Positions 50,495-61,125 of a stretch of DNA of 64,000 nucleotides are shown piece after piece. The DNA lies in NCBI GenBank assembly GCA_013289585.1, contig JABCZR010000006.1:1-64000 (forward strand), read 5' to 3'. The position numbers were made by a program, and so were the translations under genes. Each line of letters begins with the position of its first letter. The first letter of the stretch is position 1. Origin of the DNA: Acidobacteriota bacterium (GTDB lineage: Bacteria; Acidobacteriota; Terriglobia; Acidiferrales; UBA7541). The notes beneath the pieces are model-generated. The model did no database searches. It saw only the letters and a list, made by a program, of their open reading frames with translations, and was not told the origin of the DNA.

Positions 50495-51226
50495 TCAAAA
50501 CAACTTGGAGATGTATTCGCGCATCTGGTGTTTCCAGTACGGCCAGTCATGGCCGCCCTGCGGGCCCCAATTGTCGAGCGAATGGCAGATGCCTTTGCTG
50601 GAGAGAATTTCGGAGAGGCGGTAGGTTGGCCCGCTGTTTTCCCACTGGCCGGTGCCGGTGGTGATATGGATGTCGCACGAAGCGATCTGCTCATAAAACC
50701 AGGGATCGTTCATGTTGGAGAGGTAGTCGACGGGATTATTGAAATAGAAATTGTCGTCGTACATGCCGTCCATGAAATTTTTCACGTCGTAGACGCCAGA
50801 CATAGCGAAGCATCGCTTGATGACGTCGGGGTGTTTGAAAAGAGAGTTCGCGGCATGATACGCGCCGAAGGAAGCACCCATCGTGGAGATGCCGATTCCC
50901 GGCGATTGGCAGCTATCCCAGATAAAAGGGACGACTTCTTCGCGCAAATAAGAGTCGAAAACGGACTGCACATAGCTTCGATGAAAGGGATGCGCGCCTT
51001 TATTGTAAAAGCTGAGGCCATTGATGGAATTAATGGTGAAGAATTTCACTCTTCCAGCGTCAATGAAATCCGCCAGCGCGCCGACCATGCTTTGGCCTTC
51101 GAGTTCCATCTCGTCGCCCGCACTGGTGGGGAAACCTAGCAGTGGTGGCCCCCAATGGCCGTAGACAACGACACCAAGCTCCATGCCGAGCCGCGGGGAA
51201 TGCCAGCGGTGATATTCACGTTTCAT
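50495..51226 (-). CDS. esterase-family alpha/beta hydrolase
   Basis: MKREYHRWHSPRLGMELGVVVYGHWGPPLLGFPTS; GISTMGASFGAYHAANSL. Confidence 0.85.
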   Translation of the reverse strand: MKREYHRWHSPRLGMELGVVVYGHWGPPLLGFPTSAGDEMELEGQSMVGALADFIDAGRVKFFTINSINGLSFYNKGAHPFHRSYVQSVFDSYLREEVVPFIWDSCQSPGIGISTMGASFGAYHAANSLFKHPDVIKRCFAMSGVYDVKNFMDGMYDDNFYFNNPVDYLSNMNDPWFYEQIASCDIHITTGTGQWENSGPTYRLSEILSSKGICHSLDNWGPQGGHDWPYWKHQMREYISKLF

Positions 51227-51379
51227 CAGTTTCCTCTTGTCGAATGTAAGAAAGAAAGTATGCCAGCCCAACTGGTTGCAGGGCAATCGCGATCGCTGCA
51301 GGCGGACGGAGTTTCCCATCGACCGCGGCGTTCGCTAGAATGAGCCTGCGATTATCTTGGGGCAAACAGGAGAACGTCC

Positions 51380-51526
51380 ATGGCTTCAGCCTCATTATGC
51401 CTGGCGGGAAGCGACGCCTACACTTTCTCCGAATATGAGAAGATGTTTGGGAACGCGGGGTTTGTGAAAACGACATTGCATCCTGTTCCGAACATGCCGC
51501 AACAGGTGCTTCTCTCAGAAAAGTAG
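51380..51526 (+). pseudogene. C-terminal methyltransferase remnant
   Basis: GSDAYTFSEYEKMFGNAGFVKTTLHPVPNMPQQVLLSEK resembles the extreme C-terminus of SAM methyltransferases; no catalytic part upstream. Confidence 0.55.
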
Positions 51527-51535
51527 GAAACGGAC

Positions 51536-52063
51536 GTGAAGAAAAAAAAGAAAAAGACCACAAAAAAGAAGGTTGCAGGTGGAAACAAGGATCAGGCGCT
51601 CCGCGAGCATCTGGTTGCCCTGTTGAAGGGCGGGGGCGCCCACGTACACTTCATGGACGGAATCGATGGATTCCCGGAGCCGCAACGTGGAGCGTTCATT
51701 TCAGGCTTGCCACACACCGGCTGGCAGTTACTGGAGCACGCGCGACTGGCTCAGTGGGACATCCTGGAATTCAGCCGTAATCCCAAACACAAATCGCCGG
51801 GATTTCCGGAAGGCTACTGGCCGAAGACGCCTGTGCCGCCGGATGATTCGGCATGGGACAAGTGCGTGGAAGCATTTCAGCGCGATCTGCAGGAGATGAT
51901 CAAACTGGTGAAAAACCCCAAAACCGATTTGTACGCCAAAATTCCACACGGGGACGGACAGACGATTCTTCGCGAAGCACTGATCCTCGCCGATCACAAT
52001 GCGTATCACCTAGGACAATTGGTGGATTTGCGGCGCGCGCTAGGCGCCTGGCCGGAGCGGTAG
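51536..52063 (+). CDS. DinB-family protein
   Basis: [49 protein letters not shown]. Confidence 0.88.
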   Translation: MKKKKKKTTKKKVAGGNKDQALREHLVALLKGGGAHVHFMDGIDGFPEPQRGAFISGLPHTGWQLLEHARLAQWDILEFSRNPKHKSPGFPEGYWPKTPVPPDDSAWDKCVEAFQRDLQEMIKLVKNPKTDLYAKIPHGDGQTILREALILADHNAYHLGQLVDLRRALGAWPER

Positions 52064-52206
52064 CGGCAGGAACTGACTCTGACTCCGCTAGAGTTGTGGC
52101 GCAATTCCGGATTTCTGAGCTTGCAAGAAACGGGATTGGCAGTAGGATGGACCGTAGATTGCGCGGTTTTGTGTCTATTTCTGTATAAAGGTAGAGCGAG
52201 GACTGC

Positions 52207-54477
52207 ATGATTCGTTTTGAAAATGTGAGCAGGCGCGGATTCATGAAGGGAATGCTGGGAGCGGGAGCGTTTATTCTGAGCGTCCGCGTGGTGCCGGAGG
52301 AACTGTTTGGAGCGGTTTCGAACGCGAGCGCTTCCGATGCCATGGCTAAAGCCGTGCTTCAGCCCAGCGTTTATCTAGCAATCGATACGCAGGGAACCGC
52401 CTACATCATTGCGCATCGTTCAGAGATGGGAAGCGGCAGCCGAACCGCGCTTCCCCGCATCGTGGCGGATGAACTGGATGCGGACTGGGCGCGCGTGACC
52501 ATCGTGCAGGCTACTGGTGACGAAAAATATGGCGATCAGGATACGGACGGATCGCATTCGGTGCGGAGCTTCTTCGACACCTTGCGCGAGGCCGGCGCAA
52601 CCGCGCGGCTGATGCTGGTCCAGGCTGCGGCAGCGCAGTGGGGAGTCCCGGCCGCGGAATGCGCGACAAGCATGAGCATCGTGATCCACAAGCCTTCAGG
52701 TAAGAAACTTGGCTATGGAGAACTGGCAACAGGCGCGGCGAAATTGGGTGTGCCGAAAAAGGAAGATGTGAAGCTGAAGGCACGCAGCGATTGGCGATAT
52801 ATCGGAAAAGGCGCCTCGAGTTACGACCTGAAGGACATGTGCACCGGGAAGGCGGTTTACGGACAGGATACCCATGCGGAGGGGATGCTGTATGCCAGCG
52901 TGGCGCATCCACCGGTGTTCGGGAGCGCGGTGAAATCCGTGGATGACAAGGCGGCACTCGGCGTCGCGGGCGTGAAGCAGACGGCGACCATCGACGCGTT
53001 CAAGCCTCCCGTCGGTTTTCAGGCGCTGGGCGGCGTAGCAGTTTTGGCGGACAGTACGTGGGCGGCGGTGCAAGGAAAGAAAAAACTGAAGATCGAATGG
53101 GAAAAGAGCCCGAACAGCGTTTGGAACTCGGACGCCTACAAGAAAGAACTGCAGGAGACGGCGCGAAAGCCCGGCAAGGTTGTGCGAGAGAACGGCAACG
53201 TGGACGCAACGTTCGCCAAGGGCGGCAAGATCGTTGAAGCCGAGTATTATGCCCCGCTGCTGGCGCACGCTTCGATGGAGCCGCCGGCTGCCCTGGCAAT
53301 CTACCGCGACGGAAAAGTGGAAGCGTGGGCCGCGACGCAGAATCCGCAGGGTGCCCGCGATGCAATCGCGCAAGCCGTAGGATTGAAAAAGGAAGATGTT
53401 ACGGTGCATGTGACGCTGCTGGGCGGGGCGTTCGGCAGAAAATCTTTTCCGGATTTCGTCGTAGAAGCAGCAGTGCTCTCGAAAAAAACGGGAAAGCCAG
53501 TGAAGGTAGTCTGGAGCCGCGAAGACGACATCAAGTTTGATGTCTATCACTCCGTCGCGGCGATGTATATGAGAGCGGCGTTGGGTCCGGATGGGATGCC
53601 GGCAGCCTGGTTGCAGAGAACGGTTTTTCCGCCCATTGGCTCGACTTTCGATTCGAGCGCAAATTATTCCGCTCCAGACGAGCTTGGCCTGGGCTTCACG
53701 GATGTACCGTTTGCGTTGCCGAACTTGCGCGCTGAGAATGGCCCGGCGACGGCGCACGTTCGAATCGGCTGGCTGCGTTCGGTGGCCAATGTCTATCATG
53801 CATTTGGGATTCATTCCTTCGCTGACGAGCTGGCGCATGCGGCAGGCAAGGATCCCGCCCAATATCTACTGCAACTGCTCGGACCCGACCGGATTATTCC
53901 GAAGGACGAAATCGGCAAGGACTATCCGAATTACGATGGGGACTACACTCAATATCCGATTGATACGGCAAGATTTCGACGCGTGCTGACACTGGCGACG
54001 GAAAAGGCCGGATGGGGCAAACAAAAACCGGGTAACGGCTACGGTATCGGAGTGGCGATGCACCGCAGCTTTCTGACCTACGTGGCTACCGTGGTGCAGG
54101 TGCAGGTGGACGACGCGGGCATGGTACAGATCAAAAGAGTGGACACCGCTTTGGACGCGGGCACCGTCGTCAATCCGGAGATGGCGCGCCAACAATTTGA
54201 AGGTGCCGCAGTCATGGGAACAAGCATCGCTTTTTATGGAGAGATCACCGCGACCAACGGCGTGATAGACCAATCCAACTTCGACTCCTACCAAATGGCA
54301 CGGATGAACGTTGCGCCTCGCGAAACAAATGTCTACATCACCCCTAGCGACGCACCACCCGCGGGAATCGGCGAACCCGGATTGCCTCCCTTTGCACCGG
54401 CGTTGTGCAACGCCATCTTCTCCGCGACTGGCAAGCGTATCCGCGAATTGCCACTCGCGAAGTCAGGACTCGCGTAG
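52207..54477 (+). CDS. molybdopterin-binding hydroxylase large subunit (isoquinoline 1-oxidoreductase beta-like), Tat-exported
   Basis: SRRGFMKGMLGAGAF; HRSEMGSGSRTALPRIVADEL; GGAFGRKSFPDFVVEAA; GIGEPGLPPFAPALCNAIF. Confidence 0.92.
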   Translation: MIRFENVSRRGFMKGMLGAGAFILSVRVVPEELFGAVSNASASDAMAKAVLQPSVYLAIDTQGTAYIIAHRSEMGSGSRTALPRIVADELDADWARVTIVQATGDEKYGDQDTDGSHSVRSFFDTLREAGATARLMLVQAAAAQWGVPAAECATSMSIVIHKPSGKKLGYGELATGAAKLGVPKKEDVKLKARSDWRYIGKGASSYDLKDMCTGKAVYGQDTHAEGMLYASVAHPPVFGSAVKSVDDKAALGVAGVKQTATIDAFKPPVGFQALGGVAVLADSTWAAVQGKKKLKIEWEKSPNSVWNSDAYKKELQETARKPGKVVRENGNVDATFAKGGKIVEAEYYAPLLAHASMEPPAALAIYRDGKVEAWAATQNPQGARDAIAQAVGLKKEDVTVHVTLLGGAFGRKSFPDFVVEAAVLSKKTGKPVKVVWSREDDIKFDVYHSVAAMYMRAALGPDGMPAAWLQRTVFPPIGSTFDSSANYSAPDELGLGFTDVPFALPNLRAENGPATAHVRIGWLRSVANVYHAFGIHSFADELAHAAGKDPAQYLLQLLGPDRIIPKDEIGKDYPNYDGDYTQYPIDTARFRRVLTLATEKAGWGKQKPGNGYGIGVAMHRSFLTYVATVVQVQVDDAGMVQIKRVDTALDAGTVVNPEMARQQFEGAAVMGTSIAFYGEITATNGVIDQSNFDSYQMARMNVAPRETNVYITPSDAPPAGIGEPGLPPFAPALCNAIFSATGKRIRELPLAKSGLA

Positions 54478-54488
54478 TTTTTCCCGGA

Positions 54489-57041
54489 GTGTGCTTGCTG
54501 AAAAAACTGTTTTTTGCAGCTCTGACGATTCCCTCGCTCCTTCTGCCCTGTGCGGCGCAGCGAAAGCCGGTTCTGCCTCAGATTGACCTTCCTCACCCTT
54601 ACTATTTTCGCGAAATGTATTTGCCGCAGCTGACCAGCGGGCCGAGCAGCCTGGCGTGGTCGCCGGATTCGAGGGAATTGGTTTATTCGATGGCGGGATC
54701 CTTGTGGCGGCAAAAAATCGACTCGAAAACCGCGCAACAACTGACAGACGGCCCCGGGTATGACTACCAGCCGGACTGGTCTCCGGATGGAAGAAGTGTG
54801 GTGTACGTTTCCTACCAAAAAGATGCCATGGAGCTGTGGTTGCTCGATGTGGGGACGGGAAAGACGCAGCAACTCACCAGTGGCGGAGCGGTGAATGTTG
54901 AGCCGCGCTGGTCTCCCGACGGGAAGCGCATCGCTTTCGTTTCGACTTCCTACAACAAGCGCTTTCATGTTTTCCGCGCGGACGTGCGCGACGGAATGCT
55001 TGAGAATGTCACGCGGCTGACCGGCGAAACGAAGAGCGATCTCCCCCGCTACTACTATAGCGCGTACGACATGGAGATCAGCCCCGTCTGGACGCGCGAC
55101 GGCCAGGAGATTCTCTTCATCTCCAACAAAGGACATATCCACGGTACCGGCGGGTTTTGGCGCATGAAGGCGGAGCCGGGAGCCGAAGCGCACGAAATTC
55201 ACTACGAAGAAACCAATTGGAAAGCGCGTCCTGATTTTTCGCCCGACGGTTCGCGGATGGTGTACAGCTCCTACCTCGGCCGCCAGTGGCACCAACTCTG
55301 GGTGATGCCTGCAAACGGCGGCGATGCATTTTCGATCTCCTATGGTCTCTGGGACGACACCTATCCGCGATGGTCGCCAGACGGCAGCCGCATCGCTCAC
55401 GTCGTCAATACAGAGGGGAATACAGGCATCGCTTGGCAAACGATTCCGGGAGCGGAGGAACATAAACTCGAAATCGAAGAGCGCCGTTTTCTTCGCCCTC
55501 ATGGTTCACTCTCGATTGAGGTTTTTCTCAATAGCAGAAATCCCGCTGCGCGCGTTTCCGTCACCGATGCCGCAGGGAGATTCTATGCGCCGAATTGGGC
55601 GTGGATCTGCGGAGATGATGGCTTCGACCGCAGCGAACGGCCATACGAAGTCCACTACTTCCTGATTACCGGCAGCCACGCGCCACTGGACTTGCCGCCC
55701 GGGAAATTCACTGTCGAAGTCATGAAGGGGTTTGAATATCGCCCGGTCAAGCGAGAGATCGAAGTATCCGCCGGTCGGATATTAAATCTTAAGATCGAAC
55801 TCGTGCGGATCGAAGAAAGCAAAACCACGGGCAGCCGCTGGGTGAGCGGCGACTTGCACGTCCACATGAATTATGGCGGCACCTATAAGGACAATCGCGG
55901 CTATCTGGTTGCACAAGCGGAATCGGAAAATCTCGACTTCCTGAACGAACTGGTCGTCAATAAAGAACAGCGATTCCCCGACGAAACCTATGAGGGCACC
56001 GGGCTCGGGCCAAAGATGGTTCGGAATCCCCCGATTATCTTTGGGCAAGAGTTTCATACGAGCTACTGGGGGCATCGAGGCCTGTTGAATATCCAGGATC
56101 ACCTTTTGTTACCCGGTTACGCGGGGTATCCGAACACGGCGGCGGCGAGCTTGTATCCCATGGATGCTGACATCTACGACATGGCGCACGCGCAAGGTGC
56201 GCTAGTGGGAGCGGTGCATCCGTTTGATGCAGTTCCCGATCCGTTTGCCGAACCGCCGCAACGGATCACCGATGAACTCCCCATCGATGTTGCGCTGGGA
56301 AAACTGGATTACATGGAAATCGTGGGTTTCAGCGATCATCGAGCGACTGCGGCTGTCTGGTACAAGTTGCTGAATCTGGGATACCGGATTCCCGCGGGAG
56401 GAGGGACCGATGCGATGGCGAACTACGCATCCCTTCGTGGGCCGGTGGGGATGAATCGCGTTTATGTGCGCGTACCGGCAGGCCCACTTAGAATTGATAG
56501 CTTTCTGGATGCGCTAAAAAAGGGGCGCACCTTTGCAACGAACGGGCCGTTGATCGAATTCACCCTGGGCGGCCGGCAAGTCGGTGACGAACTGAAATAT
56601 GATGGGCCGCAGGCAGCGGTTCCCTTCACCGCAAAGTTGCGCTCCATTGTTCCAGTGGATCATCTCGAACTCATTTGCAACGGGCGCGTTCTCCAATCGT
56701 TCTTGCGCGATGGACCAAAAGATTCCGCGGACGTCAACGGCACCGTCGCCGTCAAAGAGAGCGGATGGTGCGTGCTTCGCGCCTCAAGCGACAAGGCAGA
56801 ATATCCAGTGCTGGACAACTACGTGTACGCCACAACAAGCCCGGTATACGCGACAATCAGCGGGAAACCGGCGCGTTCGCCGGAAGATGCGAAATATTTT
56901 TCTGCATGGATCGATCGCGTGATCGATGCAACCACACAGTACCCGGACTGGAATTCGGCCGCGGAGAAAGCTGGCGTACTCGGCAAACTCGCACAAGCGA
57001 AGCAAGTGTTCGAGAAAATGCGGCAGGCACCACCGATGTGA
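54489..57041 (+). CDS. TolB/PD40-repeat plus CehA/McbA-type (PHP) metallohydrolase fusion
   Basis: QPDWSPDGRSVVYVS, EPRWSPDGKRIAFVS repeats; SGDLHVHMNYGGTYKDN, GAVHPFD, GGGTDAMANYASLRGPVG. Confidence 0.87.
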   Translation: MCLLKKLFFAALTIPSLLLPCAAQRKPVLPQIDLPHPYYFREMYLPQLTSGPSSLAWSPDSRELVYSMAGSLWRQKIDSKTAQQLTDGPGYDYQPDWSPDGRSVVYVSYQKDAMELWLLDVGTGKTQQLTSGGAVNVEPRWSPDGKRIAFVSTSYNKRFHVFRADVRDGMLENVTRLTGETKSDLPRYYYSAYDMEISPVWTRDGQEILFISNKGHIHGTGGFWRMKAEPGAEAHEIHYEETNWKARPDFSPDGSRMVYSSYLGRQWHQLWVMPANGGDAFSISYGLWDDTYPRWSPDGSRIAHVVNTEGNTGIAWQTIPGAEEHKLEIEERRFLRPHGSLSIEVFLNSRNPAARVSVTDAAGRFYAPNWAWICGDDGFDRSERPYEVHYFLITGSHAPLDLPPGKFTVEVMKGFEYRPVKREIEVSAGRILNLKIELVRIEESKTTGSRWVSGDLHVHMNYGGTYKDNRGYLVAQAESENLDFLNELVVNKEQRFPDETYEGTGLGPKMVRNPPIIFGQEFHTSYWGHRGLLNIQDHLLLPGYAGYPNTAAASLYPMDADIYDMAHAQGALVGAVHPFDAVPDPFAEPPQRITDELPIDVALGKLDYMEIVGFSDHRATAAVWYKLLNLGYRIPAGGGTDAMANYASLRGPVGMNRVYVRVPAGPLRIDSFLDALKKGRTFATNGPLIEFTLGGRQVGDELKYDGPQAAVPFTAKLRSIVPVDHLELICNGRVLQSFLRDGPKDSADVNGTVAVKESGWCVLRASSDKAEYPVLDNYVYATTSPVYATISGKPARSPEDAKYFSAWIDRVIDATTQYPDWNSAAEKAGVLGKLAQAKQVFEKMRQAPPM

Positions 57042-57154
57042 GGCACGGCCGAAAAGTTTGCCTGAAACAACCACGCGTTCGGCCCGACGTTGTTACCTAT
57101 AGTAGCCGGTACGTTCTGTAACCCATGTGTCCGGGTTGGAGCATTGAAAGTTGG

Positions 57155-57227
<73 letters not shown>

Positions 57228-57885
57228 CTTGAAAATAAAAGACTTATTGGCCTACTTAAAGCGACCAACAATTTTGCGTCATTCTTGCGTTGCAGTCTAC
57301 TCGGATTCGGCCCGTCGTTGCCCTTCTTTCGATCGCAAATGCGCCTTCTAATAGGAACCGCTCTCCGCTCTATTGTCTTGCGACTATCGTGCTTCTATCT
57401 TTACTTAGGCTTTCATTTTCCTGGCGCGCACGAAACGAACCGACGACACCTTAGAACGGATAAGCAAAGTTGATTCTAGGTTCGTCCCACTCCGTTCGCA
57501 AGCGTTGAGTTTACTGGCTTTGACAGCGAGGATGACGGTTAACTGCCCACGGACCGAAAGCCTCCGGCATAGAAAGGGCAATCGCGGCACATGTGTCCCT
57601 TCGCACTGTAGCTATGTATGAGGGAAGCAAGAAAGGTTTCAGCCCCAGAATTTACGCAGATCTATGCTCTTTGTTTCGCCAAGAATTCCGTCAAAGAAAG
57701 AACGGCGGATTGGTGCGGATCCAAATTCTGCTGTTCCCACGGTCACCTGCGGCGTCGCAGCAGTTCTCAGAAAGGTCGTGTTCATTAATCGGTACTCTAG
57801 CACCCTTCGGTTAACGGACATCTGAATTCTGCATAGTCACGGAGACTTGACTTGCCGTTAAGCGCGACCACCAGAACATAATCGA

Positions 57886-59697
57886 TTAATTCCGATTGGG
57901 CGACGCATGATGGCTCAGGCCCCACACATACGCTGCGAGCGCTGATACTTGGTCGCGGGTAAGTTGAGCTCCACCCATGGGCGGCATAGGGCTGCGATAT
58001 TGTTTCGGTTGTGACACACCATCGGTGATCGTCTTCTCGATTCCGGCGTAGCTACCGTCGCTCCACAGCCATTTCTTGCCCGTTAGATCAGGCCCCAGGG
58101 GAGTGCCCTGACCGCTATCACCATGGCAGCCGGTGCACGCTGCTCCGCCGACTTGACCGCGGTAGATGCGCTCACCGAGCAGGACCAGTTCTCGCGTTGC
58201 ACCTTGAGGAACGGGAAGATTGTTTGGGGCCGCACCAGCGTCTGAATGCGTCCCCTCGGGCGGTTGCGCGGCGACTTCAACGGGGCTGCCAGCCGGAGCT
58301 GTTAAGCTCGGACATGGCGTGACGTTCGCGGGGCCCTGTTCGGAGCCGCCTTGATAGACAATCCGGTAGATCCGTCCACGAATATCGTCGGACACGTAGA
58401 GTGCACCGTCAGGACCCACCGCCAAGCCACTGGGGCGATGTTCGGCTCTGGCGGGCGACTTCACGGCTCCCGCGAAACCATCCGCAAATATTTCGCACTG
58501 GCCGGATGCGCGATCCCCGTCGAGTGCCTGAAAAACCACATTATAGCCACCTTGAGCATATGGCGCCCGGTCCCATGACCCGTGGAAAGCGAGGAAGACA
58601 CCGCCGCGGTAGCGCGCCGGAAATTGCTTCTTGTCGTACAGCACCATCGCATTCGGCGCCCAATGAGCGGGAAATGCGGCAATGGGGGCGATCTTGTTCG
58701 CACATACACCGATCGCCTTCCCGCCGTCGCCACCGTATTCCGGCGCCAGAACCAGCCTTTGCACGAAGGCGTCGTAGTAGCATTCCGGCCAGCCGTAATC
58801 CCCCTTAGCTTTCAAAAGCAACAATTCTTCCGCAGGTTGCGTTGCCTCCTGGTCGGGTTTGTACAGGTCGGGCCAGTTCGCGCGCAATTGATCGCGTCCG
58901 TGTTGGGATACAAACATTCGGCCGCTTGAGTCGATTGCAAAACCTTCCGCGTTGCGAATTCCTGTAGCGAAGCGCTCAGCCGTTGAAAAAGTTTGGTTCG
59001 TCTTGTTCGCGTCGTAGCGCCAGATACCCCCACGGGTCTCAAGTTCCGTGCACGGTTGCACACCCGGCGACTTGAGTGTCCGATTTTTCAGCTGGCAGGA
59101 ATTGGTCGCGGTTCCCAAGTCAACGTACATTGATCCTTCGGTGTTGATGATGAACGGGTGCATTGGATGGTCGCCGCCCAGAGGCAATCCAGAAACGATG
59201 GTATCGGGTGTGCTCTGTGGCACGATGGAATCGCCGGGCAGCGAATATCGCACAATGCGATCGTTGATCTCGGCGTAGACCCATCCTTTATATAGGCCAA
59301 TGCCGGTTCCGCCTGCTCCGCCTGTTTGGACGGTTTCGCCAAAGCGCTCAATCACATCCGCCTTCCCGGATCCGCTCTTGTCCTGCAGGGCCATGAGGAA
59401 ACCGCCTGCATGCGGCGTGTCGTTACCGTAGTACCTGCCCGACCAGGTATTGACGTATAGAACGCCGTTCGGCGCGACGACCATGTGACGGGCGTGGCCA
59501 ATGTTGTCAGCGAAAATCGTCGCACAGAACCCGGCGGGTAGATGCAACCCAGTATCGCCATTCGGGCATGCTTGGTTCTTGGCTTCTGCAGCTGGATTGG
59601 ATTGATCGTGAGCCGGCGCCAATAAACTGCCCAAAAACACTGCAGTGAGCGCTACGAGTGCAGGCAGCAGGGTTCTGTTTCTTACGTTATTCCGCAT
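57886..59697 (-). CDS. PQQ-dependent sugar dehydrogenase fused to c-type cytochrome
   Basis: GVLYVNTWSGRYYGNDTPHAGGFLMAL; C-terminal CTGCHGDSGQGTPLGPDLTG. Confidence 0.9.
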   Translation of the reverse strand: MRNNVRNRTLLPALVALTAVFLGSLLAPAHDQSNPAAEAKNQACPNGDTGLHLPAGFCATIFADNIGHARHMVVAPNGVLYVNTWSGRYYGNDTPHAGGFLMALQDKSGSGKADVIERFGETVQTGGAGGTGIGLYKGWVYAEINDRIVRYSLPGDSIVPQSTPDTIVSGLPLGGDHPMHPFIINTEGSMYVDLGTATNSCQLKNRTLKSPGVQPCTELETRGGIWRYDANKTNQTFSTAERFATGIRNAEGFAIDSSGRMFVSQHGRDQLRANWPDLYKPDQEATQPAEELLLLKAKGDYGWPECYYDAFVQRLVLAPEYGGDGGKAIGVCANKIAPIAAFPAHWAPNAMVLYDKKQFPARYRGGVFLAFHGSWDRAPYAQGGYNVVFQALDGDRASGQCEIFADGFAGAVKSPARAEHRPSGLAVGPDGALYVSDDIRGRIYRIVYQGGSEQGPANVTPCPSLTAPAGSPVEVAAQPPEGTHSDAGAAPNNLPVPQGATRELVLLGERIYRGQVGGAACTGCHGDSGQGTPLGPDLTGKKWLWSDGSYAGIEKTITDGVSQPKQYRSPMPPMGGAQLTRDQVSALAAYVWGLSHHASPNRN

Positions 59698-60207
59698 CGT
59701 GTTATGTCCTTTCCAAACGATTCGTCGTCCGTACGAGAACCTCTCTTCGTTATCCCCCTGTGAGACAGCCGATGCATCCAGAATGCCATAGTGAAGCGTG
59801 AGCGAGATCCTCAGGAATTGTTCGAAACGGGCAACCTAGACAGAAAGGACGGAAGGTGAGCGCCAGCGCTTAAACGCGAGTAGTCCAGCGAATTGAATGG
59901 TTTTGAGCGCGGTTGGAGGATGTTTTTCCGGCAAAAAGAATGTGAATCTACATTGCCCTTGTAAGACCCTGCTAACGCTTGATGGTTATACACAATTGCA
60001 ATCCAATTTCCAGCAGGCTGACAGTGTCCAATGGATTCAACAGACGACTCTAACCAACTGAGAGGCGAGTACCTTTGCTTGCCAGTCGTATTCTCCATGC
60101 TACCAACATCTTCCATGAACATTTGGCGCCCTTCGCGAAACGGCGCAACACGTGCTTTTGACTCAGGTGGAATTTGAAGTCGTAACTCAGTCTAAAGGCA
60201 CTTCATC

Positions 60208-61125
60208 ATGAAACCAATTACGCAGGAAAACGCCAGGCTCGGATTTGTTGGAATCGGCTACATGGGACGGCCGATCGCGAGGAGGTTACTGGAAGCCGGC
60301 TTCAGGCTGACAGCGTACGACCGGGACCACAGCAAGGCGGAGGAGTTAATTCCATTTGGCGGCACCGTCGCGCAGAGCGTTTCGGAACTTTCCTCAAGTT
60401 GCAACGTCGTATTGTCCTGCTTACCAAGCGATGAAGCTGTGTTGGACATTTATCGAGGGCCTGACGGCGTTTTCACGAGTGCGCGCGGCGGCTCGCTTGT
60501 CATTGATCTGAGCACGGTGTATCCAGAGACCTCGCAAGAACTCTCGAGACTCGGGCTGGGGCGCGGAGTTGAAGTCCTCGATGTGACTATGTCTGGAAGT
60601 ACTCCGATTGCAGAGTCCGGATTACTGACCCTGTTTGGTGGCGGGGACAAGGAGTGTTTCGACTCCGCCGAGTCGATCTTTCGCGTTATCGCCAAGAAGT
60701 ACTTTTATCTTGGGCCGAGCGGTTCCGGGGCGACGATGAAGCTTGTGGTGAATACCTTACTGGGAATCGGAATGCAGGCGATTGCCGAAGCCGTCACGCT
60801 CGGCGAGAAGGCCGGTCTTGATCGCAATCGTTTGCTGGACGTCTTGTCCCAGACTTCGGTGGTCGCTCCCGCCCATGTGGGCAAACTGGAAAGAGCAAAG
60901 AATCGCGACTATACCCCACAGTTTCCGATTCGCCTAATGAACAAGGATTTCGGCTTGATTCTAGAACTCGCGTCCACCGTTGGAGCACGAATGCCAGCGG
61001 CGGGAGCTGCATTTGAAATCAATGCACGGCAATCAGACGAAGGAGCGGAGCAAGATTTTTCGGCGGTGATTCTGCAAATGGAGAAACGTGCGCATGTGGG
61101 TTCCAACGGCAACGGGCGGACGTGA
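60208..61125 (+). CDS. 3-hydroxyisobutyrate dehydrogenase-family NAD(P)-dependent oxidoreductase
   Basis: LGFVGIGYMGRPIARRLLEAGFRLTAYDR; DVTMSGSTPIAESGLLTLFGGG; GSGATMKLVVN. Confidence 0.92.
   Translation: MKPITQENARLGFVGIGYMGRPIARRLLEAGFRLTAYDRDHSKAEELIPFGGTVAQSVSELSSSCNVVLSCLPSDEAVLDIYRGPDGVFTSARGGSLVIDLSTVYPETSQELSRLGLGRGVEVLDVTMSGSTPIAESGLLTLFGGGDKECFDSAESIFRVIAKKYFYLGPSGSGATMKLVVNTLLGIGMQAIAEAVTLGEKAGLDRNRLLDVLSQTSVVAPAHVGKLERAKNRDYTPQFPIRLMNKDFGLILELASTVGARMPAAGAAFEINARQSDEGAEQDFSAVILQMEKRAHVGSNGNGRT

Noticed and set aside
52696-53862. 388-aa minus ORF, also 389-aa minus ORF at 54333-55502
   Set aside because: Antisense to well-supported hydroxylase and CehA-type genes
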